Source of the DNA: Neoroseomonas soli
GTDB taxonomy: Bacteria; Pseudomonadota; Alphaproteobacteria; Acetobacterales; Acetobacteraceae
Assembly: GCF_018129065.1 (NCBI RefSeq)
Contig: NZ_JAAEDM010000004.1
Coordinates: 85,078-149,077, forward strand
DNA length: 64,000 bases
Direction of reading: 5' to 3'
Shown: positions 18,327 through 27,693 of the stretch, piece after piece
Layout of the letters: every line of letters starts with the position of its first letter
How positions within the stretch are numbered: position 1 is the stretch's first letter
Made by a program: the position numbers and the translations under genes
The notes under the pieces: model-generated
Databases searched by the model: none
Seen by the model: only the letters and a program-made list of their open reading frames with translations
Told to the model about the DNA's origin: nothing

Positions 18327-19613
18327 TTGACCTACGAAGAACTGAATGTCGGTGATCTGCGCGTCAACCAAGCCAATGATCGACACGGAGAGGTCGGGAG
18401 TGAGGACCTCGCAATTGCTGAGCTGTTCCGGTTACATGACGCTCAGATGCGAAACCTCGCGGCTGATATTGCTGCTGAGGGCGCCATATACGATCCGCCG
18501 CTAGTGATGCCAGGCAATGGCAGCTTTGTGGTATTTGACGGAAATAGAAGGATAACTTGTGCAAAGTTGCTTTTAAATCCCAGGCGCGCTCCGTCTGCCG
18601 AATTGCAAACGTTATTTTCAAACTTGAGGAACGAATTTGGTGATCGAATACCAACACGCCTTATTTGCCAGACTGAAAGTGATCGCAATGTTATCGACAG
18701 TATTCTGTTCCGACGACACACCGGATCGCAGCGAGGTATCGGACAACTCGGATGGAACGATCGAGCGAAGCTGAACTTTGTTGAGCGGACCGGCCGCAAC
18801 GAAAGCGTCAACGTTGCAGCCGAAATCGAGCGAGTTCTTTCCGAAGCGGGGAGACTTCCGGAAGGAATGATACCATGGTCAACCCTTACGAGACTGCTTT
18901 CGTCCGAGGAATTTCGGAACCGAGCCGGAATCAGCACGGCGGGTAGACGCTTTCGGCTGACACACGAGCGCGAGGTTGTAACAGAGGCTCTGTATAGAAT
19001 TGCGAACGACTTGGCAGATCAAGTCGTAACGCTAGGTGATCTCTGGAACAATGAAGGAAAAAGAGCCTATCTAGGTCGTCTTGAGAGCGAGGGCATCCTA
19101 CCTCAGGAGGCCCAGCGCCTGCCCGAGGCAACCGGCAGCCGAACTTCACCGAGAAATACCAGAAGAAACCAGCAACCGCCCCAGCCCCCGCAGACGACCT
19201 TTATTCCGTCTGACGCGCCCCACGTCCAATGGCTGGCGAATCAGCAGCGTGCCCGAGCAGTCTGGGAGGAATTGCAGTCGTTATCTCTGCAAAGGCATCC
19301 AAATGCGGTATCGGTGCTTATGCGAATCTTATTGGAGCTATCAGTTGAGAGTTACATTAACGAACATGGTCTGCAGGTTCTTGATAACCTATCGCGCAAA
19401 GTGGGTGCCGTCTCTACGCATCTGCTTGGCCGTCAGATAATTGATCAAGACTATTTTGATGAGCTGGAGAGGATGCGCCTCAATGATCAGTTAATTTCAG
19501 TAGCGAGTATGCAGCGGTATATTCACTCTCCTGATTTTGCACCTATGGAGAGCGAACTTCGCATTTATTGGGTTCGGTTAGGGCGCTTTCTTGTCGCCAC
19601 GCTCAACAGGTAA
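18327..19613 (+). CDS. Unknown protein with ParB-like N-terminal motif, AT-richer than its neighbours
   Basis: This 428-residue protein of unknown function reads from TTG 18327, seven bases after a G-rich ribosome site (AGGGGGGG). Residues ~65-80 contain FVVFDGNRRITCAKLL, the GNRR motif of the ParB/Srx fold (DNA-binding CTP switches and nucleases). A helical middle, a Pro/Gln-rich linker (~265-290) and a helical C-terminal domain (RILLELSVESYINEHG) follow. Codon use differs sharply from flanking genes (many AAA, ATA, TTA and TTT codons) and local GC is clearly lower, with repeats on both sides, so it was probably acquired. Standalone ParB-fold proteins occur in mobile and defence loci. Confidence 0.75.
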   Translation: MTYEELNVGDLRVNQANDRHGEVGSEDLAIAELFRLHDAQMRNLAADIAAEGAIYDPPLVMPGNGSFVVFDGNRRITCAKLLLNPRRAPSAELQTLFSNLRNEFGDRIPTRLICQTESDRNVIDSILFRRHTGSQRGIGQLGWNDRAKLNFVERTGRNESVNVAAEIERVLSEAGRLPEGMIPWSTLTRLLSSEEFRNRAGISTAGRRFRLTHEREVVTEALYRIANDLADQVVTLGDLWNNEGKRAYLGRLESEGILPQEAQRLPEATGSRTSPRNTRRNQQPPQPPQTTFIPSDAPHVQWLANQQRARAVWEELQSLSLQRHPNAVSVLMRILLELSVESYINEHGLQVLDNLSRKVGAVSTHLLGRQIIDQDYFDELERMRLNDQLISVASMQRYIHSPDFAPMESELRIYWVRLGRFLVATLNR

Positions 19614-19716
19614 GCTAATACGCTTACCGTTTGTGCTGGGATATTGGCATCGCCGGTATTGGGGGATGCTGCTGACTTGACGGAGGGAAGATGCCATTCC
19701 GCTCTCCCGCGGTGTC

Positions 19717-19758
19717 TAGAGCCGTTACCGTGCGCCAGAGCGAACGGTAACGGCTCTA
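19717..19758. repeat. Stop-associated palindromic repeat, short form
   Basis: TAGAGCCGTTACCGT (19717-19731) and ACGGTAACGGCTCTA (19744-19758) form a perfect 15-bp stem with a 12-base loop. Read on the minus strand it starts TAGAGCCGTTACCGTTCG, close to the left half of the elements at 1161 and 44979. That TAG (19758-19756) is the stop codon of the minus-strand esterase. It probably terminates the esterase transcript and perhaps also the convergent ParB-like gene. Confidence 0.8.
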
Positions 19759-20865
19759 AGCAACCAGTGGGGAGCGTCCTCCCCCGAGAAACCAGTCCAG
19801 CACCCGCCCATTCGCCTCGCGCGGCCAGCAATGCGCGAGATCCGCGATCTCCTCATGCCGCACCGCCGCGCCGCCCTGCACCAGCAGCGATGCGGCGCGC
19901 TCCGCCGTCTCCGGCGGGAACATCCAGTCGCGCGCGCCGTGCAGGATGAATACCGGCAGCCCGCGCAGCCGCGCCGGGTCCGCGACGCTCGCCATGATCG
20001 GGTGGAAGGCCGCCGCCACCGGCGCGAGATGCGTGAACCGCACCCCCGCCGCCAGCCCGTGCAGATAGGCGAAGGTCCCGCCGTCGCTCATCCCCGTCAG
20101 CAGCATGCGCGCCGGGTCCACCGCCCACCCTGACGCCACCTGCGCCACCAGCCGCGTGATGTTCTCCCCGTCCAGCGCCGGATCCTGCAACGACCAGGTG
20201 CGGCCGATCGCGGTCGGTGCCAGCAGGATGCAGTCGCGGGATCGCGCGTCCCGCAGCCAGGTCCAGAGGAACCCGCCGCCATCCCCGCTGCCGCCGTGCA
20301 GCGCGACGATCAGCGGCGCCGGCCGAGCCGGATCATGGTCCTCCGGCACATAGAGCGCCGCAGCTCCGCGGCTGCCCGGCGGGCCGCCGAGCGACATTGT
20401 CCCGCGCCCCTCCCGTCCAGGCTGCGCCGAGAGGCGCGCGGCCAGCGCCGCATCCTCCCGCGCCTCGGGCGTCAGGAAGAAGCGGCTGACGGCGGACATG
20501 AAGGGGGCGAGGGGATAGATCGCCTCGCAACCCCGGCCATAGGCACGTGTCGCACGATAGGCGGCGCGCAGCGGGTCCGGCGCTGCCATCGCGCCGGCCA
20601 GGCCGTCGAGCCCGCCCAGCGCGGCCTGTCCCGCGCGTTCCATGCAATCCCGCACGGGGATCAGCCCCTCCGGCCAATCGAGCGCCCGCGCCGCCGCCAG
20701 CGCCGGCCCGAGGTCCGACCCGCGCTCCCCGACCGCCTGCGTCAGTGCCGCCAGCGTCTCGGGGTCGAGGTGCCGCGCCGCGTGTTCCAGCACCGCCAAC
20801 GCATCCAGGATGGCCGGCACCAACCGGCCGATTGCCTCCCCGGCGGCGTCGCGGCCCGCACTCAC
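19756..20865 (-). CDS. Alpha/beta hydrolase (phospholipase/carboxylesterase-like)
   Basis: This 369-residue protein has a helical N-terminal domain (1-150) and a C-terminal alpha/beta-hydrolase domain. Oxyanion segment LIVALHGGSGDGG, nucleophile elbow GMSDGG, acid in LHGARDWMFP and His in LAHCWPRE make a full Ser-Asp-His set. The C-terminal domain resembles PHB-depolymerase-like and dienelactone-hydrolase-like esterases. No signal peptide. It starts 13 bases after the CoA-transferase gene and is likely cotranscribed. The stop codon lies in a palindromic repeat. Confidence 0.8.
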   Translation of the reverse strand: MSAGRDAAGEAIGRLVPAILDALAVLEHAARHLDPETLAALTQAVGERGSDLGPALAAARALDWPEGLIPVRDCMERAGQAALGGLDGLAGAMAAPDPLRAAYRATRAYGRGCEAIYPLAPFMSAVSRFFLTPEAREDAALAARLSAQPGREGRGTMSLGGPPGSRGAAALYVPEDHDPARPAPLIVALHGGSGDGGGFLWTWLRDARSRDCILLAPTAIGRTWSLQDPALDGENITRLVAQVASGWAVDPARMLLTGMSDGGTFAYLHGLAAGVRFTHLAPVAAAFHPIMASVADPARLRGLPVFILHGARDWMFPPETAERAASLLVQGGAAVRHEEIADLAHCWPREANGRVLDWFLGGGRSPLVA

Positions 20866-20878
20866 CTGCCGCGCCCCA

Positions 20879-22282
20879 TCAGCCGGGGCTCGCCGCCCAG
20901 GCGGCAGCGTGGCTGCCGAGCGGCACGGCCGGGCGCGCCCAATGCGCGGGCGTCTCCGACAGGATCGCGCTGTGGCGCACTGCCGTCATGCGGCCGAAGC
21001 CGCTGGCGCTTTCCTCCAGCCATCCCGTGGCCGCCGCGTCCGGAATCCCCGGCGCGGCAAGCCCGCCTTCGACGCGGCCCAGTCGCTTGATCCATTCCCC
21101 GGTGCCGGCCAGCGACACCCGCACCAGCCACGACCCGCCTTCCTGCGCCCGCCGCAGCAGCGCCGCCATGGCCCCGAGGGCCAGCAGATAGCCCGAGGCA
21201 TGGTCGATCGCCTGGCAGGGCAGGGGGCGCGGCTTGTCCTTGCCGGCGGCGACGGCCTCGGCGTCGTTGATGCCGTTGGCGTTCTGCACCAGCGAATCGA
21301 AGCCCCGCCGTCCCGCCCACGGGCCGAGATGCCCATAGGCCGACAGCGACACGCAGACGATGCCGGGCCTCAGCGCGGCAAGTTCGTCCGGGGCGAAGCC
21401 GTGCGCGGCGACCGCGCCCGGCCGGTAGCCTTGCAGGAAGACATCCGCCCCGGCGGCGAGGCCGCGCAGCGCCGCCCGATCCTCCTCCCGCCGGAGGTCG
21501 AGCGCAGCGCACCGCTTGCCCCGCCCGGTATCCATCACCAGCGCCGGGATCGAGGGCAGATGCGGCCCGGTCACGTGCAGCACCTCCGCCCCATGCGCCG
21601 CGAGCGTCCGCCCGGCCACCGGCCCCGCGATCACCCGCGTCAGGTCCAGCACGCGCAGCCCATCCAGCGGCCGGGCGCCGAGCGGGGGCAGCGGTATCGG
21701 CGGCGCGTCGCCAATGCGCTCGATCACCAGCGGCGGCAGCGTCGCGACCGCCTGGCCCTGCGAATGCGCGGCCCATTCGTCGAGGCTGCGCGTCATGGTG
21801 GCGACCAGGCCGGCCTCGGCGGCGGCGGTTTCCAGCGCCTCGGCCGTCCAGCCCTGAAGGGTGCGGCTCACTGCCTCCCGGTCGTAGTCGCAGCCGAGCA
21901 GGCGCAACATGCCGTCGCGATGGTGCGGGAAGTTGGTGTGCAGCCGCACCCAGCGCCCGTCTCCGCAGCGGTGCAGGCCGGCGATGCGGTCCCAGCCCTC
22001 ATGGACCGGCGCGTCGTCGATCCTCAGGTGGTGCTCGGAGCGGAATTCGGTCAGCGCATGGGCCATGTCCACCGAGACGCGCTGCGCCGGCCCGCCGCGC
22101 GCCCGGTGTATGGCCGCGGCCGCCGCGCCTGCGGCGGCGATGGTGGCAACGGCCGCCGTGCCGACGGCGAAGGAGGAGGGAACAACCGGGTCGGCGCCCG
22201 AGAGCGAGGTCTCGGGGCGGGCGGCGTCGCCCAGCCCGGCCGCGTTCCAGAGACCCGCAAGGGCGTCGTCACTCCCGCTCAT
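20879..22282 (-). CDS. Class III (CaiB/BaiF) CoA-transferase
   Basis: This 467-residue protein has the CaiB/BaiF landmarks in its second half: GLRVLDLTRVIAGPVAGR, TLAAHGAEVLHV, DLRREEDRAALRGL and the GRRGFDSLVQNANGI segment carrying the likely catalytic Asp. It moves CoA between carboxylic acids. The N-terminal ~200 residues form an extra divergent half-domain, seen in some family members. ATG 22282 is chosen, with GAGGA about 12 bases upstream; ATG 22303 is an alternative. Cotranscribed with the downstream esterase. Confidence 0.83.
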   Translation of the reverse strand: MSGSDDALAGLWNAAGLGDAARPETSLSGADPVVPSSFAVGTAAVATIAAAGAAAAAIHRARGGPAQRVSVDMAHALTEFRSEHHLRIDDAPVHEGWDRIAGLHRCGDGRWVRLHTNFPHHRDGMLRLLGCDYDREAVSRTLQGWTAEALETAAAEAGLVATMTRSLDEWAAHSQGQAVATLPPLVIERIGDAPPIPLPPLGARPLDGLRVLDLTRVIAGPVAGRTLAAHGAEVLHVTGPHLPSIPALVMDTGRGKRCAALDLRREEDRAALRGLAAGADVFLQGYRPGAVAAHGFAPDELAALRPGIVCVSLSAYGHLGPWAGRRGFDSLVQNANGINDAEAVAAGKDKPRPLPCQAIDHASGYLLALGAMAALLRRAQEGGSWLVRVSLAGTGEWIKRLGRVEGGLAAPGIPDAAATGWLEESASGFGRMTAVRHSAILSETPAHWARPAVPLGSHAAAWAASPG

Positions 22283-22346
22283 CCACCTGGCATCCTCGCG
22301 CATGAAGCGGGGAGGCTGCCCCGCGTCATCGCGTGGGTAAAGGCAG

Positions 22347-22435
22347 GAAGTCCCCTTGCGAGCCCGGAGGGAGGGCGGCGCCAACCTGCACGGCGCCAAC
22401 CCGCGCGAAGCCCCCCTTGCGTGCCCGGAGGGAGG
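22347..22435. repeat. Local direct repeat between CoA-transferase and acyl-CoA synthetase genes
   Basis: A unit of about 28 bases (with CCCCTTGCG and GCCCGGAGGGAGG) occurs at 22347-22374 and again at 22407-22435 with a few differences. Between the copies, CGGCGCCAAC is itself repeated (22376-22385 and 22391-22400). This looks like a local duplication in a 248-base intergenic region. No gene is seen there. Confidence 0.6.
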
Positions 22436-22530
22436 AGGAGGAGCCACCTGTCGTCGCGACGGACGACGCCACCGCGCCGCGTGCCTTCCTCGTCGCCCGC
22501 CGCTTCACGGGCCGTCGGGCGCGCCGCCTC

Positions 22531-24255
22531 TCACCCCCACAGCGATTCCAGCGACGGCCCCCGGGATTCGATTGCCGCGCGCCGCTTCACCTTCATGGTC
22601 GGCGTCAGCAGGCCGTTCTCGATGGTGAAGGGTTCCGTCACGGACCAATGACGGATGCGCTCGATGGTCGGCAGCTTGGCGTTCACCCGGCGCACCGCGT
22701 CGCCGATCTTCTCCGCCATCCCCTCCGCCGGGACGAGGAGGGCCACCAGTGCCGCCTTGCCCTCCCCGGCGACGAGGGCCTGGTGCACCTCCGGCTCGGC
22801 CATCAGCAGGCATTCGATCTTGGCCGGGCTGACCATGTCGCCGCCGAGCGTCTTGATGAAGTCCTTCTTGCGGTCGGTGATGCGCAGGTAGCCGTCCTCG
22901 ATCACGCCGACGTCGCCTGTGTGCAGCCAGTGCGTGTCGTCCCCGGGAGGCGGCTTCAGCGCGGCGGCGGTGGCCTCGGCGTTGTTCCAGTAGCCGGTCA
23001 TCACCAGGTCGCCGCGGACCAGCACCTCGCCGTCCTCGGCGATGCGGAGTTCCACGCCCTTCAGCGGCGGGCCGACGGTGTGGCGCCGGTTGGCCCAGGG
23101 CAGGTTCACGCTGACCACCGGCCCGGCCTCCGTCTGGCCGTAGCCCTGGATCACCGGCAGGCCGAGCGCGATGAAGAAGCCCGAGAGTTCCGGATCGAGC
23201 CGCGCCCCGCCCGAGACCATCGCCTGGAGCCGCCCGCCGAAGCGCGCGCGCGTCTTTTCCCGCACCAGGCGGTCGAGCACCACGTCCTGCAACCGCTCCA
23301 GCAGGCCGAGCGGCGGCCCGTCCATCTTCCTGATTCCGAGCGCGAGGGTGCGATCGAAAAGCCGCCGCTTGAAGGCGCTTTCCTTCTCGAGCCCCGCCAG
23401 GATGCGGCCGCGCAGCACCTCGAAGAGGCGCGGCACGGCGGTCAGCACGGCGGGCTTGATCTCGGCCAGTTCATGCGCGAGCCGGTCGGCGCCGCGCGAA
23501 TAGACCACCTCCATCCCGACCGAGGGGAGCAGGAAGCCGCCCACCGTGTGCTCGTAGGAATGCGACAGCGGCAGGAAGGACAGGTAGGCCTTGCCCGCGA
23601 GTTCCAGCCGCCGCGCCAGCGGCACCACCCCGGCGCGGTTCGCCAGCAGCGCCCGGTGCGGCAGCATCACGCCCTTGGGAAGCCCGCCCGTGCCGGATGT
23701 GTAGATCAGGCAGGCCAGGCTTTCGCGCGGGGCGCTGGCGGCCTCTGCGGCGAGCATGGCCGGGTCGCCGGCGGTCGCCAGGGCCTCCGCCCAGCCATGG
23801 CCGGCAAGGCCCGCCTGCGCGGGCGGCTCCTCGCAGCAGATGAGCAGGTCCAGGCCCTCGGCCAGCGCCGCGCCCTCGAGCACCCGCTCGGCCAGCTTCC
23901 GAGTCGAGACGATCGCCGCGCGCGCCCCCGAATCGCGCAGGATGTGCGCGTGGTCGCCCGGCAGGTTGGTGGTGTAGGTCGGCACCGTGATGGCGCCGAT
24001 CGCCATGATGGCGGTGTCGGCGATGGGGAATTCGGGCCGGTTCTCGCTGACCAGCAGCACCCGGTCCCCGGGGCCGATGCCCCGGCCGCGCAGGAAGGCG
24101 GCGACCGAGGCCACCTGCACCGCGAACCCCCCCCAGGGCAGGCTGCGCCAGCCGCCATTCTGCCAGTGGCGGAACAATGGCCTGTCCGCCCATTCGGCGG
24201 CGCGCGACAGCATCATTGCGGGCAGCGTCGGCCAGTCTTCGGGCGAATGGGCCAT
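22531..24255 (-). CDS. Long-chain acyl-CoA synthetase-like AMP-forming ligase
   Basis: This 574-residue adenylate-forming enzyme activates a carboxylic (probably fatty) acid to acyl-CoA. Motifs in order are the P-loop LIYTSGTGGLPKGVMLPH, the SFLPLSHSYEHT segment typical of long-chain FadD relatives, YGQTEAGP, LHTGDVG and DRKKDFIKTLGGDMVSPAKIE. The lysine of the last catalytic loop is in TPTMKVKRR. It precedes the CoA-transferase on the same strand, separated by 248 bases. The divergent neighbour is oligoendopeptidase F. Confidence 0.92.
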   Translation of the reverse strand: MAHSPEDWPTLPAMMLSRAAEWADRPLFRHWQNGGWRSLPWGGFAVQVASVAAFLRGRGIGPGDRVLLVSENRPEFPIADTAIMAIGAITVPTYTTNLPGDHAHILRDSGARAAIVSTRKLAERVLEGAALAEGLDLLICCEEPPAQAGLAGHGWAEALATAGDPAMLAAEAASAPRESLACLIYTSGTGGLPKGVMLPHRALLANRAGVVPLARRLELAGKAYLSFLPLSHSYEHTVGGFLLPSVGMEVVYSRGADRLAHELAEIKPAVLTAVPRLFEVLRGRILAGLEKESAFKRRLFDRTLALGIRKMDGPPLGLLERLQDVVLDRLVREKTRARFGGRLQAMVSGGARLDPELSGFFIALGLPVIQGYGQTEAGPVVSVNLPWANRRHTVGPPLKGVELRIAEDGEVLVRGDLVMTGYWNNAEATAAALKPPPGDDTHWLHTGDVGVIEDGYLRITDRKKDFIKTLGGDMVSPAKIECLLMAEPEVHQALVAGEGKAALVALLVPAEGMAEKIGDAVRRVNAKLPTIERIRHWSVTEPFTIENGLLTPTMKVKRRAAIESRGPSLESLWG

Positions 24256-24331
24256 GCGTCTCCCTCTGGGGTTCCGGGACCGGCATGTTGGGGGTGGCGG
24301 AAGCGCTTGGCCAAGTCCCCGTTTCGCCTAT

Positions 24332-26194
24332 ATGGACGACGTGACCAGCAAGCATCTCCCGACCCCCGCCCGCGCCCCCCTCGACGCCGCCGCCGCGGAA
24401 GCCGCGCTGCCCGTCTGGGACCTCTCCGACCTCTATGCCGGGCCGGACGACCCGCGCCTCGCCGCCGACCTGGCGCGCACGGAGGAGGAAGCGCGCGCAT
24501 TCGAGGCCCGGCTCTCCGGCCGCCTCGCCGGCCTGGCGGGCGACACGCTCGCCAAGGCCATCGCGGACTACGAGGCGATGTGGGAACGGCTCGGGCGCGT
24601 GACCTCCTATGCCGGGCTGCTGTTCAGCGGCGATGCCCAGGACGCGGCGAACGGCCGCTTCTACCAGACGACGCAGGAGAGGGTGACGACCATCTCCTCC
24701 CACCTGCTGTTCTTCACGCTGGAACTGAACCGGCTCGAGGACCATGCGCTCGAATCGAAGATCGGTGGCTCGGCCGCGCTCGGCCGCTGGCGTCCCTGGC
24801 TGCGCGACCTGCGCGTGTTCCGCCCGCACCAGCTTTCGGACGAGGCGGAGAAGCTGCTGCACGAGAAGGAGGTCGCCGGCCGTTCCGCCTGGGTGCGGCT
24901 GTTCGACGAGACCATCGCCACCATGAAGGTGAAGGTGGGCGAGGAGCAGCTGACCGTCTCGGCCGCCCTCAACCGCCTCTCCGAGCGCGACCGTGCGAAG
25001 CGCGAGGCCGCGGCGAAGGGCGTCTCGGAAGCCTTCGGGGATCGCGTGCGGCTGTTCTCCCTCATCACCAACGTCCTCGCGAAGGACAAGGAGATCGAGG
25101 ACCAGTGGCGCCACTACCCGCGCCCCGGTTCCTACCGCAACCGCTCCAACATGGTGGAGGACGAGGTGGTGGACGCGCTGGTCGGCGCCGTCTGCCAGTC
25201 CTTCCCGCGCCTGTCGCACCGCTACTACGCGATGAAGGCGAAGTGGCTCGGCCTGGAGAAGCTGCAGCACTGGGACCGCAACGCCCCGCTGCCGGACGAG
25301 GATGACCGACTGGTGCCCTGGCCGGAGGCGGTGGAGCGCGTGCTGGCCTCCTACGCCGCCTTCAGCCCGGACCTCTCGGCGATCGGCCGGCGCTTCTTCG
25401 ACAAGCCCTGGATCGACGCGGCACTGCGGCCGGGCAAGGCGTCCGGCGCCTTCGCGCATCCGACCGTGCCGTCCGCGCATCCCTATCTGCTGCTGAATTA
25501 CCACGGCAAGTCGCGCGACGTGATGACGCTGGCGCATGAACTCGGCCATGGCGTCCACCAGATCCTGGCCGGTGCGCAGGGCTACCTGATGTCCTCGACG
25601 CCGCTGACGCTGGCCGAGACCGCGTCGGTCTTCGGGGAGATGCTAACCTTCCGCGCCGTGCTCGACGCCGAGACCGACCCCAGGCGCCGCCGCGCGCTGC
25701 TCGCCGGCAAGGTCGAGGACATGCTCAACACGGTCGTCCGCCAGATCGCCTTCTATCGCTTCGAGACGCTGCTGCACGACGAGCGCCGCAAGGGCGAGAT
25801 CGCCCATGAGCGCATCGCCGAACTGTGGATGCAGGTGCAGGTGGAAAGCCTCGGCCCGGCCTTCGAGTTCACGCCGGATTACGGCGTCTACTGGGCCTAT
25901 ATCCCGCACTTCGTCCACACGCCCTTCTACGTCTATGCCTACGCATTCGGGGATTGCCTGGTGAATGCGCTCTACGGCGTGTACCGCGATGGGTCCGTGA
26001 AGGATTTCCAGGCCAAGTACCTGGAGATGCTGCGCGCCGGCGGCACGCTGCGGCACCGCGAACTGCTCGCGCCCTTCGGGCTGAACGCGGCGGATCCGGC
26101 CTTCTGGACCAAGGGCCTCGACGTCATCTCCGGCTTCATCGACGAACTGGAGCGCGAACCGCGCGACGACGTGCCGGAACGCACGGATGCCTGA
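24332..26194 (+). CDS. pepF: M3-family oligoendopeptidase F
   Basis: This 620-residue cytoplasmic zinc peptidase has the active-site helix LAHELGHGVHQ (HExxH) near residue 400 and the downstream glutamate in TPLTLAETASVFGEM. The family cleaves short peptides. The start at ATG 24332 opens into the family N-terminus (PVWDLSDLYAGPDDPRL) after a short leader. No ribosome site is evident, so leaderless translation or the in-frame GTG at 24341 are alternatives. It overlaps the next gene by 8 bases. Confidence 0.93.
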   Translation: MDDVTSKHLPTPARAPLDAAAAEAALPVWDLSDLYAGPDDPRLAADLARTEEEARAFEARLSGRLAGLAGDTLAKAIADYEAMWERLGRVTSYAGLLFSGDAQDAANGRFYQTTQERVTTISSHLLFFTLELNRLEDHALESKIGGSAALGRWRPWLRDLRVFRPHQLSDEAEKLLHEKEVAGRSAWVRLFDETIATMKVKVGEEQLTVSAALNRLSERDRAKREAAAKGVSEAFGDRVRLFSLITNVLAKDKEIEDQWRHYPRPGSYRNRSNMVEDEVVDALVGAVCQSFPRLSHRYYAMKAKWLGLEKLQHWDRNAPLPDEDDRLVPWPEAVERVLASYAAFSPDLSAIGRRFFDKPWIDAALRPGKASGAFAHPTVPSAHPYLLLNYHGKSRDVMTLAHELGHGVHQILAGAQGYLMSSTPLTLAETASVFGEMLTFRAVLDAETDPRRRRALLAGKVEDMLNTVVRQIAFYRFETLLHDERRKGEIAHERIAELWMQVQVESLGPAFEFTPDYGVYWAYIPHFVHTPFYVYAYAFGDCLVNALYGVYRDGSVKDFQAKYLEMLRAGGTLRHRELLAPFGLNAADPAFWTKGLDVISGFIDELEREPRDDVPERTDA

Positions 26195-27554
26195 GCGCGA
26201 GGGCAGCACCCTGTTCGGGGAGGCGCGGCGGATGCTGCGCACCTCCGGCGCCGTCACCGGCATCGCCGCGCGCGTCGCTGGCCAGCGCATCTTCGGCATG
26301 AAGGGCGGCGCCGCCGCACATGCGGAGGATTTGAAGGCGATCCTCGGCGGGCTCAAGGGCCCGATGATGAAGGTGGCGCAGTTCCTCTCCACCGTGCCGG
26401 ACGCGCTGCCGCCGGAATACGCGAAGGAACTGGCGACCCTTCAGGCCAATGCCCCGCCCATGGGCTGGCCCTTCGTGCGCCGGCGGATGGCGAGCGAACT
26501 CGGCCCGGCCTGGGAATCGAGGTTCGCCTCCTTCGAGCGGGAGGCGGCCGCCGCGGCCTCGCTCGGCCAGGTCCATCGCGCCGTGCTGCCGGATGGCCGC
26601 CGCGTCGCCTGCAAGCTGCAATACCCGGACATGGCGAGCGTGGTGGAGGCCGACCTCCGTCAGCTCAAGATCGCCATGGCGGTCTACCGGCGGATGGACC
26701 CGACGCTGGAGAACGACGAGGCTTACCTCGAGCTCTCCGACCGGCTGCGTGAGGAACTCGACTACATCCGCGAGGCCGCGCAGCAGCGCCTCTATGGGCT
26801 GATGCTCGCCGGGACGCCGGGCGTCAGCGTGCCGGTGCCGGTCGAGGGCTATTGCACGAGGCGCCTTCTGACCATGACCTGGCTCGATGGCCGAGCCATC
26901 CAGGCGCGCATCGAGGAAGATCCGCCGGAGGAGGAGCGCGCCGCCTATGCCCGCGCCCTGTTCCGCGCCTGGTATCTGCCGCTCTACCGGTACGGCGTCA
27001 TCCACGGCGACCCGCATCTCGGCAACTACCAGGTGCGCGCCGAGGCGGCGGAGAATGGCGGCTGGGGCATCAACCTGCTCGATTTCGGCGTGGTTCGGGT
27101 CTTCCCGCCGGCCTTCATCGGCGGCGTCATCATGCTCTACGAGGCCGTCCGCGACGACGACTTCGACAAGTCGGCCGAGGCCTATCGCATCTGGGGCTTC
27201 CGCGACCTCAAGCGGGAGACGATGGAAGTGCTGAACATCTGGGCGCGCTTCCTCTACGAGCCGCTGCTCGACGATCGCGTGCGGCCGATCCAGGTAACCG
27301 ACGACGCGAATTATGGGCGCAGGATCGCCGAGCAGGTCCATGCAGGCCTGAAGCGTACCGGCGGCGTGCGCGTGCCGCGGGAATTCCCTCTCATGGACCG
27401 GGCGGCGATCGGGCTCGGTTCGGTCTTCCTGCGGCTGGGCGCCAAGGTGAACTGGCACGACCTGTTCCACGAACTGATCGCCGACTTCGACGAGGCGAGG
27501 CTCGCGGAGCGGCAGCAGGCGGCGCTGGCCGAAGCCGGCGTGCCGGCGACCTGA
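26187..27554 (+). CDS. ABC1/UbiB-family atypical kinase
   Basis: This 455-residue ABC1 (ADCK/UbiB) protein has the K-x-x-Q-like signature GPMMKVAQFLST in place of KxGQ, an Ala-rich nucleotide loop (EREAAAAASLGQVHRA), VACKLQYPDM with the ATP-binding Lys, catalytic HGDPHLGNYQ and metal-binding LLDFGVVR. These proteins support ubiquinone synthesis or lipid homeostasis. It lacks the C-terminal membrane helices of true UbiB, so it is a paralogue rather than ubiB itself. Translationally coupled to pepF. Confidence 0.87.
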   Translation: MPEREGSTLFGEARRMLRTSGAVTGIAARVAGQRIFGMKGGAAAHAEDLKAILGGLKGPMMKVAQFLSTVPDALPPEYAKELATLQANAPPMGWPFVRRRMASELGPAWESRFASFEREAAAAASLGQVHRAVLPDGRRVACKLQYPDMASVVEADLRQLKIAMAVYRRMDPTLENDEAYLELSDRLREELDYIREAAQQRLYGLMLAGTPGVSVPVPVEGYCTRRLLTMTWLDGRAIQARIEEDPPEEERAAYARALFRAWYLPLYRYGVIHGDPHLGNYQVRAEAAENGGWGINLLDFGVVRVFPPAFIGGVIMLYEAVRDDDFDKSAEAYRIWGFRDLKRETMEVLNIWARFLYEPLLDDRVRPIQVTDDANYGRRIAEQVHAGLKRTGGVRVPREFPLMDRAAIGLGSVFLRLGAKVNWHDLFHELIADFDEARLAERQQAALAEAGVPAT

Positions 27555-27693
27555 CGGCGCGACCCCGGGCGGGACGCGACCGGCCGGCGGCACCCGGCGG
27601 CCGGTCGATGCATGGTCATCGCGCATGCTGGACACCCAGCCGCGCCCCTTGTAGGTCCGAAGCCGCACATTTGGGCGCAGGGAGACCTCCCGC

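Noticed and set aside
22347..22435. CRISPR-like short repeats
   Set aside because: Only two imperfect copies with no regular spacer length and no cas genes; treated as a local duplication.
22333..25305. Long plus-strand open frame (990 codons)
   Set aside because: It runs across the acyl-CoA synthetase on the other strand and into PepF in a different frame; composition is the usual high-GC shadow pattern.
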